Shown: positions 1-12,460, counted from the stretch's first letter. The stretch: DNA of 64,000 bases from Adiantum capillus-veneris (GCA_014529385.2 CM043963.1:78888412-78952411); one strand, 5' to 3'. Numbers and translations are program-made. The notes: generated by a model from the sequence alone, not told the origin.

Positions 1-2300
1 TTATTGACTAAAGAAAGACCAAACTCCAAAAATTACTTCACGAAGAGCAGTGGGTTGGACGGTCCCTGGTGCTATTAAAGAGCCAAGAGGCAAAGCATAC
101 AACTCATACCATTTTGCTTTTTCAGAGATTGCCTTCTCAAGAGAAGCAGCATGTTGGTACTTGACTAGACCAACAATAACAAATTCTGATGGTTGATGTG
201 CTATCCTACAAACTCCATCAATAACCTTTCCAAATTGAGCAGCACTCCAACCACTAGATATAGTGCCCTTGTGTGTTGTGTCTATGATACATACACCAAC
301 ACGCACTGTAGAATTATTCTCACCTTGGAGAAACTCAATGCCTTCTAGATTCTTCCCCACGCACTTTATGGTCAATGGAAAGTTGAATTGTAATCTAGAT
401 GAACTATTCTTTTGTGCAATGATCCATTGCACATATCCCTTGGTAACTTCTGGAATTGTTGGGGTCTCCTTTCTTTTTTGAAGCCTAAGATGTAGCCATT
501 GGGTGCAACTGATAAAGAGAGATTTGTAGATCTCATCTGTAATGTTATAATGAGATCTACATTCCTCCCATGAAGTAATGGCTTCTACTGGATCAAGCTC
601 TTTGAATAACTTGAACATCTCAGCCAAAAACACCTTCGTTTGTTTTATGTTTGTTGCACGTGCAGAGAGGTCGATCATGTCCGGTTGATGTGGTTGCTTC
701 ACCAAGCAAATCTTTTCTTCTTTGAGCTCCTGTTGTAATAGCTTAACATCGTTATCTTCTAAGCCTCATAAGCATCTAAAAGTAGTTATACTTGGTTGGC
801 GTCCACGTGAAAATGAGGCTTGATGGTTCTCTAGGATGTTTATCCACTCCTCATAGATTTCTTCTGGGTACATGACCATTAGTGCTTCTCTATTCGCAAA
901 TGAGCTATGGTTAAATGTGATGTTTGCCACAATCACAAAGGCCTACAAGAAACAAAAAGTAATAAGGTTTTATCTACAACTGCAGATTAAGAAAATTAGA
1001 AACAAGAAATAGAACTTACATCCCAATCTTTTCGACTCTCATGACCATGGGGAACACCTGCCTTTGGTTTTTTTGGACAAGAATATGCTAGCCATTGTCC
1101 ACGCCCATGCTTCAAGACCTCCACATAAGGTTGGGTTTTCATTGTTGTCTATGTCTCTATGTTCTCCATTTTGGAGATTCGCACTGAAATCTCTTTAGGG
1201 GCATCTACAAAAATCCTTGCAGTTCTGTATTTGTAAAACTCTCTCCTTGAAGCATACTTTGTGCTCTTGTTGCGCAAAAATGCTTTAGCTGCTATTATGG
1301 AGTGTTGACTAGAAAGAATCCAGTAGTGGTATGTTGCCAGCTTGTCTGCATGTACTTCATTAGCCTTTAGAGGCTCCTTTTTTATGGGATCATATGGCAT
1401 AAGGTCAGCTGCATTGGAGACTGGTCTAGAATGCTTTGCAAATTGTCTCAAAAGGAACTTTACATACACACCTGACAATGGCCTACATTTGAAGTGATCA
1501 GGTGCAAGATTGCATTGGTCAACAGAGATGAGTTGTGTAAACTGCACCCCAAACTTGAAGTAGTGCGCTCTATTCCAATGTACCCATCTAGCCCACTCTT
1601 GAAAGTCTTCTTAACATCCTTATCAAGATCTTTTTCTTCCGGCTGAACAATTGAGGCTAGCACCTTCACTGAGGCTGAATCTTCAATTACTGCTATTGAA
1701 GGAGTTATTAAAGGAGGTTTAGTTAAGCTAGCTTCATCCCTATGTGGAGCCTCTAGAGGTACAAGTGAAAGACTTTCTTGCTCCACATTTTCGGTGCTAT
1801 TTCTGACTGAGGGCGTCTCACTCTCCTTTAAAGTCTTCTTCTAATTAACTTGACTTGTACCTTCATTTTTTCACTTCTTACTATTCTGTGCCTTCAAGCT
1901 GGCTAAATACTGAATAACTTTCTTGAAGCCTTCAGTAAACATGTCCATGAGATTCTCGTTGGGAGTATCTTCTCTGATTTCTATCCATCATTGTCTCTCC
2001 ATCACTGCTATGTTTCCGGAACTCCCAAGAAAAGGCCATGGGCTCTAGCAAGTAACAATCACCATTTTGTACTTTCACACCAAGACATGGGGACATGTCA
2101 AGATCTGAGCAATCTTTATTTATCTCCTTGACAATTCCACAATCTTTGAAGGGAGATTGTTCTTTATCTCTAAAGAACAAGTGGACTCTCTCATCAGATT
2201 TACCACTTGGTAAGTGAAAATCTAGATACCATGGGCTTGGAGTAGAGCCTGTTGCATCAACTGACTTTGGCATTCTTTCCTTTGAAGAGGATTCAGCCAT
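1..2300 (-). pseudogene. decayed plant gene of unknown function
   Basis: Read on the minus strand from a Met at 2300 (MAESSSKERM) to a stop at 1-3. The pieces 2300-1932, ~1900-1560, 1547-1149, 1142-1020 and 942-1 can be followed as one protein once lesions are allowed for. In-frame stops lie at 1871-1873 (TGA), 1841-1843 (TAG), 1149-1151 (TAG) and 766-768 (TGA), and there is a frame change near 1560-1610. All four stops would be sense codons before a single C-to-T change. One intron (943-1019) has good splice sites. The N-terminal part is charged, the middle is Ser/Glu/Pro-rich, and the C-terminal ~230 residues are mixed alpha/beta-looking with no motif I recognise. It does not resemble a retrotransposon or CACTA protein. 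It may be an old host gene copy or a captured gene. Its identity is unknown. Confidence 0.55.
943..1019 (-). other. intron in the 1-2300 pseudogene
   Basis: On the minus strand the exon ends ...GATTGGGAT, followed by GTAAGT (1019-1014). The intron ends TTCTTGTAG (945-943) and the next exon starts GCCTTTGTG. The join is phase 0 and both flanking frames stay open, so this 77-bp intron is well supported even though the gene is broken. Confidence 0.75.
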
Positions 2301-2520
2301 ATCTCTGAAAACATAACAATATAACATTATTTGTATTTATGTTCGATTTGAATATGATTGAGCCAAGTTTATGTAAACTTAACAGCATAACATTACTTTG
2401 TTATAAATGGCTCTAGTGCTACATGGCTAGCCTAGGTGCCCAAGTAGAGTCTCTATATTGAATGCTACTGGTCAAATAGAAAACTACCTCACATTATCTA
2501 GCCATGCTTGATCTCTGAAC
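2301..2520. other. AT-rich spacer, no gene seen
   Basis: Unique AT-rich sequence upstream of the minus-strand pseudogene, before the satellite begins. It could hold the old promoter of that gene, but no specific element can be defended. Confidence 0.5.
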
Positions 2521-2697
2521 ATTGTACATTGCCACCCTATGGCCCTTAGGCCACAAGGTCTCCAGATGGGACATATGACACCTTGTGATCCTATGGCCCT
2601 AGGGCCATAGGATCTCCAAAAGGAGCTTATGGAACCCTATGGACCTTGAGATTGTACATTGGCACCATATGGCCCTTGGGACACAGGGTCTTCAAAA

Positions 2698-2832
2698 GGA
2701 ACATAAGGCACCCTGTGACCCTAAGTCCATAGGGTCTCACATCATGCTTGAGGGCATCCTAGGGCCCAAGGGTGGCCATAACAAACATAGGGAACCACAT
2801 GGTGCACATTAACGGGCAACATGGCAGCCCTA
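2698..2832. repeat. array-edge direct repeat, left copy
   Basis: About 135 bp running from 'aggaacataaggcaccctg' through 'gggcaacatggcagccc'. It is found once here and once at 11702-11836, about 9 kb away in the same orientation, and not inside the main array. Identity is high with scattered substitutions. Confidence 0.85.
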
Positions 2833-5800
2833 GGGCCATAGGATCTCCAAACGGAACATAGGGAACTCTATGGCCCTATAGATCTCTAGATGGGACATAG
2901 GGCACGTTGTGATCCTATGGCAGTAGGGCCATATGATCTTCAGAAGGAACATAGGGAAACTTATGGCCCTTGATATTGTTTATTCCTAACCTATGGTCTT
3001 GGGCCACAAGGTCTCAAGATGGGACATATAGCATCCTTTGATCCTATGGCTCTAGGTGCCTTATGTTCCTTTTGGAGATACTATGGATCTAGTGCCATAA
3101 GATCTCGAAAAGGAACATAAGGAACAATATGTCCCTTGAGATTGTACCTTCCCACCCTATGGCCCTTGGGCCACAAGGTCTCCAGATGGGACATAAGGCA
3201 CACTTTGATCCTATGGCCCTACGCTCCTTATGTTCCTTTTGGAGATCCTATGGCCCTAGTTCCATAGGATTCCCATAAGGAACACAAGGAACCCTATGGC
3301 CTTTGAGATTGTACATTGCCACCCTATGGCCCTTAGCCCATAAGATCTCTAGATGGGACATAGGGAACCCTATGATCCTATGGCAGTAGAGCCATTGGAT
3401 TTCCAAAAGGAACATAGGGAAACATATGGCCCCTGAGATTGTACATTCCCACCCTACGGCCCTTGGGCCACAAGGTCTCTAGATGGGAAATAGGGCATTC
3501 TTTGATCCTATGGACCTAGTTTCCTTATGTTCCTTTTGGAGATCCTATGGCCCTAGGGCCATAGGATCCCATAAGGAACATAGAGAACCCTATGGCCTTT
3601 GAGATTGTACAAGGCCACCCTATGGCCCTTGGGCCATAAGCTCTCTATATTGGACACAAGTCACCTTGTGATCCTATGGCCCTAGGGCCATAAGATCTCG
3701 AAAAGGAACATAGGGAACAATATAGCCCTTGAGATTGTACATTATCCCCCTATGGCCCTTAGCCCATAAGATCTCTAGATGGGACATAGGGCACCCTGTG
3801 ATCCTATGGCAGTAGGGCCATCGGATTTCCAAAAGGAACATAGGGAAACATATGGCCCTTGAGATTGTACATTCCCACCCTATGGCCCTTGGGCCACAAG
3901 GTCTCTAGATGGGAAATAGCGAATTCTTTGATCCTATGGCCCTAGGTTCCTTATGTTCCTTTTGGAGATCCTATGGCCCTAGGGCCATAGGATCCCCACA
4001 AGGAACATAGAGAACCCTATGGCCTTTGAGATTGTACAATGCCACCCTATGGCCCTTGGGCCATAAGCTCTCTATATTGGACACAAGGCACCCTGTGATC
4101 CTATGGCCCTAGGGCCATAAGATCTCAAAAAGGAACATAGTGAACAATATAGCCCTTGAGATTGTACATTTTCCCCCTATGGCCCTTGGGCCACAAGGTC
4201 TCTAGATGGGACATAAGGCACCCTTTGATCCTCTGGCCATAGGTTCCTTATGTTTGTTTTGGAGATCCTATGGCCCTAGGGCCATTGGATCTCCAAAAGG
4301 ACCATAGGGAACCATATGGCCCTTGAGATTGTACATTCCCACCCTATGGCCATTGGACCACTAGGTCTCTAGATAAGACATAGGGCATTCTTTGATCCTA
4401 TGGCCCTAGGTTCCTTACGTTCCTTTTGGAGATCCTACGTCCCTAATGCCATAGGATCCCCATAAGGAACATAGAGAACCCTATGGCCGTTGAGATTGTA
4501 CAGTGCCACCATATGGCCCTTGGGACATAAGCTCTCTAGATGGGACACAAGGCAGCATGTGATCCTATGGCCCTAGGGCCAAAAGATCTCGGAAAGGAAC
4601 ATAGGGAACAATATGGCGTTTGAGATTGTACATTTCCCCCCTATCGCCCTTCGGCCACAAGGTCTCTAGATGGGACATAAGGCACCCTTTGATCCTATGG
4701 CCATAGGTTCCTTATGTTTGTTTTGGAGATCCTATGGCCCTAGGGCAATTGGATCTCCAAAAGGAACATAAGGAACCATATGGCCCTTCAGAATGTACAT
4801 TCCCACCCTATGGCCCTTCGGCCACAAGGTCTATAGATGGGACATAGGGCATTCTTTGATCCTATGGCCCTAGGTTCGTTATGTTTCTTTTGGAGATCCT
4901 ATGGACCTAGTGCCATAGGATCCCCATAAGGAACATAGAGAACCCTATGGCCTTTGAGATTGTACAGTGCCACCCTATGACCCTTGGGCGATAAGCTCTC
5001 TAGATTGGACAGAAGGCACCTTGTGATCCTATGGCACTAGGACCATAAGATCGCCAAAAGAAACATAGGGAACAATATGGCCCTTGAGATTTCACCTTTC
5101 CCCCCTATGTGGGACATGAGGCACCCTTTGATCCTATGGCCATAGCTTCCTTATGTTCCTTTTGAAGATACTATGGCCCTACGGCCATAGGATCCCCATA
5201 AGGAAGATAGATAACCATATGGCCCTTGAGATTGTACATTCCCACCCTATGGCCCTTGGGCCACAAGGTCTCTAGATGGGACATAGGGCATTCTTTGATC
5301 CTATGGCCCTAGGGCGATTGGATCTCCAAAAGGAACATAGGGAACCATATGGCCCTTGAGATTGTATATTCCCACCCTATGGACCTTGGGCCACAAGGTC
5401 TCTAGATGGGACATAGGGAATTCTTTGATCCTATGGCCATAGGTTCCTTATATTCCTTTTGGGAATCCTATGGCCCTAGGGCGATTGGATCTCCAGAAGG
5501 AACATAGGGAACCATATGGCCCTTGAGATTGTACATTCCCACCCTATGGCCCTTGGGCCACAAGGTCTGTAGATGAAACATAGGGCATTCTTTGATTCTA
5601 TGGCCCTAGGTTCCTTATGTTCCTTTTCAAGATCCTATGGCCCTATGGCCATAGGATCCCCACAAGGAACATAGAGAACCCTATGGCCTATGAGATTGTA
5701 CAGTGCCACTCTATGGCCCTTGGGCCATAAGCTCTCTAGATGGGACACAATGCACCCTGTGATCCTATGGTCCTAGGGCCATAAGATCTCAAAAACGAAC

Positions 5801-7274
5801 ATAGGGAACAATGTGGCCCTTGAGATTGTACCTTTCCCCCCTATGGCCCTTGGGCCACAAGTTCTCTATATGGGACATTAAGCACCCTTTGATCCTCTGG
5901 CAATAGGTTCCTTATGTTTGTTTTGGAGATCCTATGGCACTAGGGCCATTGGATCTCCAAAAGAAACATAGGGAACCATATGGCCCTTGAGATTGTACAT
6001 TCCCACCCTATGGCCCTTGGGCCACAAGGTCTGTACATGGGACATAGGGCATTATTTCATCCTATGGATCTAGGTTTCTTATTTTCCTTTTGGAGATCCT
6101 ATGTCCCTAGTGCCATAGGATCCCCATAAGGAACCTATAGAACCCTACGGCCTTTCAAATTGTACAGTACCACCATATGGCCCTTGGGCCATAAGATCTC
6201 TAGATGGGACACAAGGGCCCTGTGATCCTATGGCCCTAGGGCCAAAAGATCTTGAAAAGGAAATAGGGAACAATATGTCCCTTGAGATTGTATATTTCCC
6301 TCCTATGGCCCTTGGGCCACAAGGTCTCTAGATGGGACATAAGGCACCCTTTGATCCTATGGCCATAGGTTCCTTATGTTTGTTTTGGAGATCCTATGGC
6401 CCTAGGGCCATTGGATCTCCAAAAGGAACATAGGGAACCATATGGCCCTTGAGATTGTACATTTCCACCCTATGGACCTTGGGCCACAAGGTCTGTACAT
6501 GGGACATAGGGCATTCTTTGATCCTATGGACCTAGGTTCCTTATGTTCCTTTTGGAGATCCTATGGGCCTAGGGCCATAGGATCCCCATAAGAAACATAG
6601 AGAACCATATGGCCCTTGAAATTGTACACTGTCACCCTATGGCCCTTGGGCCATAAGCTCTCTAGATGGGACACAAGGCACCCTATGATCCTATGGCCCT
6701 AGGGCCATAAGATCTCAAAACGGAACATAGGAAACAATATGGCCTTTGAGATTTTACCTTTCCCCCCTATGGCCCTTGGGCCACAAGGTCTCTAGATGGG
6801 ACATAAGGCACCCTTAGATCCTCTGGCCATAGGTTCCTTATCTTTGTTTTGGAGATCCTATGGCACTAGGGCCATTTGATCTCCAAAAGAAACATAGAGA
6901 ACCATATGGCCCTTGAGATTGTACATTCCCACCATATGGCCCTTGGGCCACAAGGTCTGTAGATGGGTCATAGGGCATTCTTTGATCCTATGGCCCTAGG
7001 TTCCTTATGTTCCTTTTGGATATCCTATTGCCCTGGTTCCATAGGATCCCCATAAGGAACATAGAAAACCCTATGTACTTTGAGATTGTACAGTGCCACC
7101 CTATGGCCCTTGGGCCATAAGCTCTCTAGATGGGACACAAGGCACCCTGTGATCCTATGGCGTTAGGGCCATAAGATCTCTAAAAGGAACATAGGGAACA
7201 ATATGTCCCTTGGGATTGTACCCTTCCCCCCTATGGCCCTTCGGCCACAAGGTCTCTAGATGGGACATAAGGAA

Positions 7275-7659
7275 CCCTTTGATCCTCTGGCCATAGGTTC
7301 CTTATGTTTTTTTTGGAGATCCTATGGCCCTAGGGCCATTGGATCTCCAAAAGGAACATAGGGAACCATATGTCCCTTGAGATTGTACATTTCCACCCTA
7401 TGGCCCTTGGGCCACAAGGTTTGTACATGGGACATAGGGCATTCTTTGATCCTATGGACCTAGGTTCCTTATGTTCCTTTTGGAGATCCTATGGCCCTAG
7501 GGCCATAGGATCCCCATAAGAAACATAGAGAACCATATGGCCCTTAAGATTGTATAGTGTCACCCTATGGCCCTTGGGCCATAAGCTCTCTAGATGAGAC
7601 ACAAGGAACCTTGTGATCCTATGGCCCTAGGGCCATAAGATCTCGAAAAGGAACATAGG
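7275..7659. repeat. recently duplicated block, copy 1
   Basis: About 385 bp that reads identical by eye to 9612-9996, offset 2337 bp (close to five 465-bp higher-order units). Other units differ from each other at many positions, so this pair is a recent copy event. Confidence 0.85.
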
Positions 7660-7792
7660 GAACAATATAGCCCTTGAGGTTTTACCTTTCCCCCTATGGC
7701 CCTTGGGCCACAAGGTCTCTAGATGGGACATGAGGCACCCTTTGATGCTATGGCCATAGGTTCCTTATGTTTGTTTCGGAGATCTGATGGCC

Positions 7793-8202
7793 ATTAGGCA
7801 AAATTTGGACTCACAAAGAGGCCCTTTAAGGAGTTTGACTTTACCTCTCTCTATCAAAACGGGCGCATGGATAAATTTTTGCAAACAAACTCCAAAGTTG
7901 GCAAAGGTTTGACAGTTAGAATGTCCTCTTCAAGCTCTATCTACTGATATATAGCACGCCATGAGATTCCTCATATTTTAGAAGATTCAAAAAAGAATCC
8001 AAAAAAGAATCTTCTAAAATATGAGGAATCTCATGGCGTGCTATATATCAGTAGATAGAGCTTGAAGAGGACATTCTAACTGTCAAACCTCCACCAATTT
8101 TGGAGTTTGTTTGCAAAAATTTATCCATGCGCCCGTTTTGGTACAGAGAGGTAAAGTCAAACTCCTTAAAGGGCCCCTTTGTGAGTCCAAATTTTGCCTA
8201 AT
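7793..8202. mobile_element. 410-bp foldback (MITE-like) element
   Basis: Two 196-bp arms (7793-7988 and 8007-8202) are inverted copies of each other with about 7 mismatches seen, around an 18-bp A-rich loop (7989-8006). The outer ends are ATTAGGCAAAATTTGGACTC and its complement. The element interrupts a satellite unit: 'gatctgatggcc' lies before it and 'gcctaggtccattgg' after it, so a target duplication of at most GCC is possible. It has no coding capacity. The superfamily cannot be named from the ends. Confidence 0.85.
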
Positions 8203-9611
8203 GCCTAGGTCCATTGGATCTCCAAAAGGAACATAGGTAACCATATGGCCCTTGAGATTGTACATTCCCACCCTATGGCCCTTGGGCCACAAGGTCTCTA
8301 GCTGCGACATAGGGCATTCTTTGATCTTATGGCCCTAGGTTTCTTATGGTCCTTTTGAAGATCCTATGGCCCTAGTTCCATAGGATCCCCATAAGGAACA
8401 TAGAGAACCCTATGTCCTTTGAGATTGTACAGTGCCACCCTATGGCCCTTGGGCCATAAGCTCTCTAGATGGGACACAAGGCACCATGTGATCCTATGGC
8501 CCTAGGGCCATAGGATCTCGAAAACAAACATAGAGAAGAATATGACCCTTGAGCTTGTACCTTTCCCCCCTATGTCCCTTGGGCCACAAGGTGTCTAGGT
8601 GCGACATAATGCAGCCTTTGATCCTCTGGCCATAGGTTCCTTACGATTGTTTTGGAGATCCTATGGCCCTAGGGCCATTGGATCTCCAAAAGGAACATAG
8701 GGAACCATATGTTCTTTGAGATTGTACATTCCCACCCTATGGCCCTTAGGCCACAAGGTCTGTAGATGGGACATAGGGCATTCTTTCATCCTATGGACCT
8801 AGGTTCCTTATGTTCCTTTTGGAGATCCTATGGCCCTAGGGCCATAGGATCCCCATAAGGAATCAGCCACCCTGTGATCCTATGGCCCTAAGGCCATAAG
8901 ATCTCGAAAAGGAACATAGGGAACAATATGGCCATATGTTCTTTATGTTTGTTTTGAAGATCCTATGGCCCTAGGGCCATTGGATCTCCAAAAGGAACAT
9001 AGGGAACCATATGTCCCTTGAGATTGTACATTCTCACCCTATGGCCCTTGGGCAAGAAGGCCTGTCGATGAGACATAGAGCATTCTTTCATAGTATGGAC
9101 CTAGGTTCTTTATGTTCCTTTTGGAGATCCTATGGCCCTAGGGCCATAGGATCCCCATAAGGAGCATAGAGGCCCTTCAGATTGTACATTCCCACCATAT
9201 GGCCCTAGGGAACCTAGGGCCATTGGATCGCCAAAAGGAACATATGGAACCATATGGCCCTTGAGATTGTACATTCCCACCCTATAGTCCTTGGGACACA
9301 AGGTTTGTAGGTGGAACATAGGGCATTCTTTGATCCTATGGACCTAGGTCTTTTGGAGATCCTATGGCCCTAGGGCCATAGGATCACCATAAGGAACATA
9401 GAGATCCATATGGCCTTTGAGATTGTACAGTGTCACCCTATGGCCCTTGGGCCATAATCTCTTTAGATGGGACACAAGCGACCCTGTGATCCTATGGCCC
9501 TAGGGCCATAAGATCTCGAAAAGGAACATAGAGAACAATATTGCCCTTGAGATTGTACCTTTCTTCCCTATAGCCCTTGGGCCACAAGGTCTCTAGATGG
9601 GACGTAAGGCA

Positions 9612-9996
9612 CCCTTTGATCCTCTGGCCATAGGTTCCTTATGTTTTTTTTGGAGATCCTATGGCCCTAGGGCCATTGGATCTCCAAAAGGAACATAGGG
9701 AACCATATGTCCCTTGAGATTGTACATTTCCACCCTATGGCCCTTGGGCCACAAGGTTTGTACATGGGACATAGGGCATTCTTTGATCCTATGGACCTAG
9801 GTTCCTTATGTTCCTTTTGGAGATCCTATGGCCCTAGGGCCATAGGATCCCCATAAGAAACATAGAGAACCATATGGCCCTTAAGATTGTATAGTGTCAC
9901 CCTATGGCCCTTGGGCCATAAGCTCTCTAGATGAGACACAAGGAACCTTGTGATCCTATGGCCCTAGGGCCATAAGATCTCGAAAAGGAACATAGG
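9612..9996. repeat. recently duplicated block, copy 2
   Basis: Partner of 7275-7659. Identity ends at 9997, where C replaces G. Confidence 0.85.
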
Positions 9997-11701
9997 CAAC
10001 AATATGGCCCTTGAGATTTTACCTTACCTCCCTATGGCCCTTGGGCCACAAGGTCTCTAGATGGGACATAAGGCACCCTTTGATCCTATAGCCATAGATT
10101 TCTTATGTTTGTTTTGGAGATCCTATGGCCCTAGGGCCATTGGATCTCCAAAAAGAACATAGGAAAACATATGGCCCTTGAGATTTTACATTCCCACCCT
10201 ATGGCCCTTGGGCCACAAGGTCTCTAGATGGGACATAGGGCATTCTTTGATCCTAGAGCCCTAGGTTCCTTATGTTCGTTTTGGTGATCCTATGGCCCTA
10301 GGGCCATTGGATCTCCAAAAGGAACATAGGAAATCATATGGCCCTTGAGATTGTGCATTCCCACCCTATGGCCCTTAGGCCACAAGGTCTGTAGATGGGA
10401 CATAGGGCATTCTTTGATCCTATGGCCCTAGGTTCCTTATATTCCTTTTGGAGATCCTATGGCCTTAGTGCCATACGATCCCCATAAGGAACATAGAGAA
10501 GTCTATGGCCTTTGAAATTGTACAGTGCCACGCTATGGCCCTTGGGCCATAAGGTCTCTAGATGGGACACAAGGCACCCTGTGATCCTATGGCCTAGGGC
10601 CATATGTTCCTTTTGGAGATCCTATGAGCATAGGGCCATAGGATCTTCAAAAGAAACATATGGAACCCTATGTCCCTTAAGATTGTACATTCCTACCCTA
10701 TGGCCCTTGGGCCACAAGGTCTATAGATGGGACATATGGCACCCTTTGATCCTATGGCCCTAGGTTCCTTATGTTTCTTTTGGAGATCCTATGGCCCTAG
10801 TGCCATCGGATCTCCAAAAGTAACAGAGGGAATCCTATGGCCCTTGAGATTGTACATTCCCACCCTATGGCCCTTAGGCCACAAGGTCTCCATATGGGAC
10901 ATGGAGCACCCTTTGATCCTATGGCTCTAGGTTCCTTATGTTCCTTTTGGAGATGTTATGGCCCTAGGGCCATAGGATCTCTAAAAGGAACATACAAAAC
11001 CCTATGGACCTTGGAATTGTACATTCCTACCCTATGGCCCTTGGGCCACAAGATCTGTAGATGGGACACCCTAAACCCTGTGATCCTATGGCAGTAGGGC
11101 CATATGTTCCTTTTGGAGATCTTATGGCCCTAGGGCCATAGGATCTTCAGAAGGAACATAGAGAACCCTATGGCACTTGAGATTGTACAATCCTACCCTA
11201 TGGCCCTTGGGCCACAAGTTCTGAAGATGGGACATATAGCACCCTTTGATCCTATGGCCCTAGGTTCCTTATGTTCCTTTTGGAGATCCTATGGATCTGA
11301 TGCCATAGGATCTCCAAAAGGAACATAGGGAACCCTATGGCCCTTGAGATTGTACATTCCTACCCTATCACCCTTGGGCCACAAGGTCTCTAGATGGAAC
11401 ATAGGGCACCCTTTGACCCTATGGCACTTAGGCCACAAAGGTCTCCAGATGGGAGATAGGACACCTTGTGATCCTATGGCCCTAGGGCCATAGGATTTCC
11501 AAATGGAACTTATGGAATCCTATGGCCCTTAAGATTGTACATTGGCACCCTATGGACACAAGGAATTAAGATGAGATATAGGGCATCATTTGATCATATG
11601 GCCCTAGTGCCATAGAATCTCTAAATGGACCATAGGAAAGCCTATGGATCTTGAGATTGTACATCGCCACCCTATGGACCTTGGGCCACAGGGTTTTCAA
11701 A

Positions 11702-11836
11702 AGGAACATAGGGCACCCTGTGACCCTAAGTCCCTAGGGTCTCACATCATACTAGAGGGCATCCTAGGGCCCAAGGGTGGCCATAACGAGCATAGGGAAC
11801 CCCATGGTGCACATTAACGGGCAACATGGCAGCCCC
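11702..11836. repeat. array-edge direct repeat, right copy
   Basis: Partner of 2698-2832. It is followed by a run of three 'ccctaggg' units (about 11836-11865) that looks like local slippage at the palindrome centre. Confidence 0.85.
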
Positions 11837-12160
11837 ATGCCCCTAGGGCCCTAGGGCCCTAGGGCCATAAGATCTCCAAAAGGAACATAGGGAACACTAT
11901 GGCCCTTGAGATTGCACATTGCCACCCTATGACCCTCGGGCCACAAGATCTCCAGATGGGACATAGGGAAACTTGTGGTCGTATGGCCCTAGGAAACCAT
12001 ATTGTTCCTTTTAGAGATCTTGTGGCCCTATTGTTCCTTTTGGACATAGAGCACCATGTGATCCTATGGCCCTAGGGCCATAGGATCTTCAATAGGAACA
12101 TAGGGAACCCTATGACCCTTGAGATTTTACATTGGCACCCTATGGCCAAATGGGACATTG

Positions 12161-12460
12161 GTCACCCTATAGTACGATGTGAGACCACCCTATGGCCTTA
12201 TGGTCATAGGGTGACTTAGGGCCATATGTTACTCTTTAGTATGAGGTGAAACCCTATGGCCTTATGGCCATAGGGTGCCCTAGGGCCATAGGTTACCCTC
12301 TAGTATGAGATGAGATCCTATGGCCTCTAGTATGAAGTGACACCCTATGGCCTTATGGCCATATTGTGCCCTGGGGCCATATGATTCCCTCTATTTTGAT
12401 GTGAGACCCTATGGCCTTGTGGCCATAGGGTGTCCTTTGTAGCCACACCCTGTCTGCCCT
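12161..12460. repeat. hairpin repeat family 2
   Basis: Short tandem units with ACCCTATGGCCTTATGGCCATAGGGT (given as stem ACCCTATGGCC, spacer TTAT, complementary stem) followed by 'gccctagggccatagg' and 'ctctagtatgaggtg'. The CTATGGCC/GGCCATAG stem is kept from family 1, but linkers and period differ. Confidence 0.8.

Larger units (their letters stand above)
3130..10500. repeat. ~465-bp trimeric higher-order repeat
   Basis: The anchor GAGATTGTAC recurs at about 3860, 4028, 4158, 4325, 4492, 4622, 4790, 4956 and onwards. Spacing repeats as ~167, ~130, ~167 bp. Unit A follows the anchor with ATTCCCACC, has 'gggcattctttgatcc', and ends in a wide palindrome. Unit B follows it with AGTGCCACC and has 'cataagctctctagatggg'. 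Unit C follows it with CTTTCCCCCC or ATTTCCCCC and has 'ttatgtttgttttgg'. The A-B-C trio repeats at ~465 bp (3860 to 4325 to 4790), with occasional shortened or doubled A units (for example 5228-5525). This is the organisation of satellites homogenised by unequal exchange. Confidence 0.85.
2521..12160. repeat. palindromic satellite array (family 1)
   Basis: About 9.6 kb of tandem units built from hairpin-forming segments. The core half-site is CCTATGGCCCT followed by its reverse complement, a perfect 22-bp palindrome. It is joined to a near-palindrome CTATGGCCCTTGGGCCACAA and to linkers such as GAGATTGTACATTCCCACC and TCTCTAGATGGGACATA. Short open frames across the array in several frames only reflect the repeat and carry no domain. 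The edges (about 2521-3130 and 10500-12160) are more irregular than the centre. No gene is seen inside apart from the foldback element at 7793-8202. Confidence 0.9.

Noticed and set aside
3130-10500. Regular repeats and spacers reminiscent of a CRISPR array
   Set aside because: Units are 130-167 bp, the spacers are themselves repeated and the context is a plant nuclear genome.
8083-11097. Several 60-90-residue open frames in the satellite
   Set aside because: They only translate the repeat unit, occur in several frames and strands and have no start context or domain.
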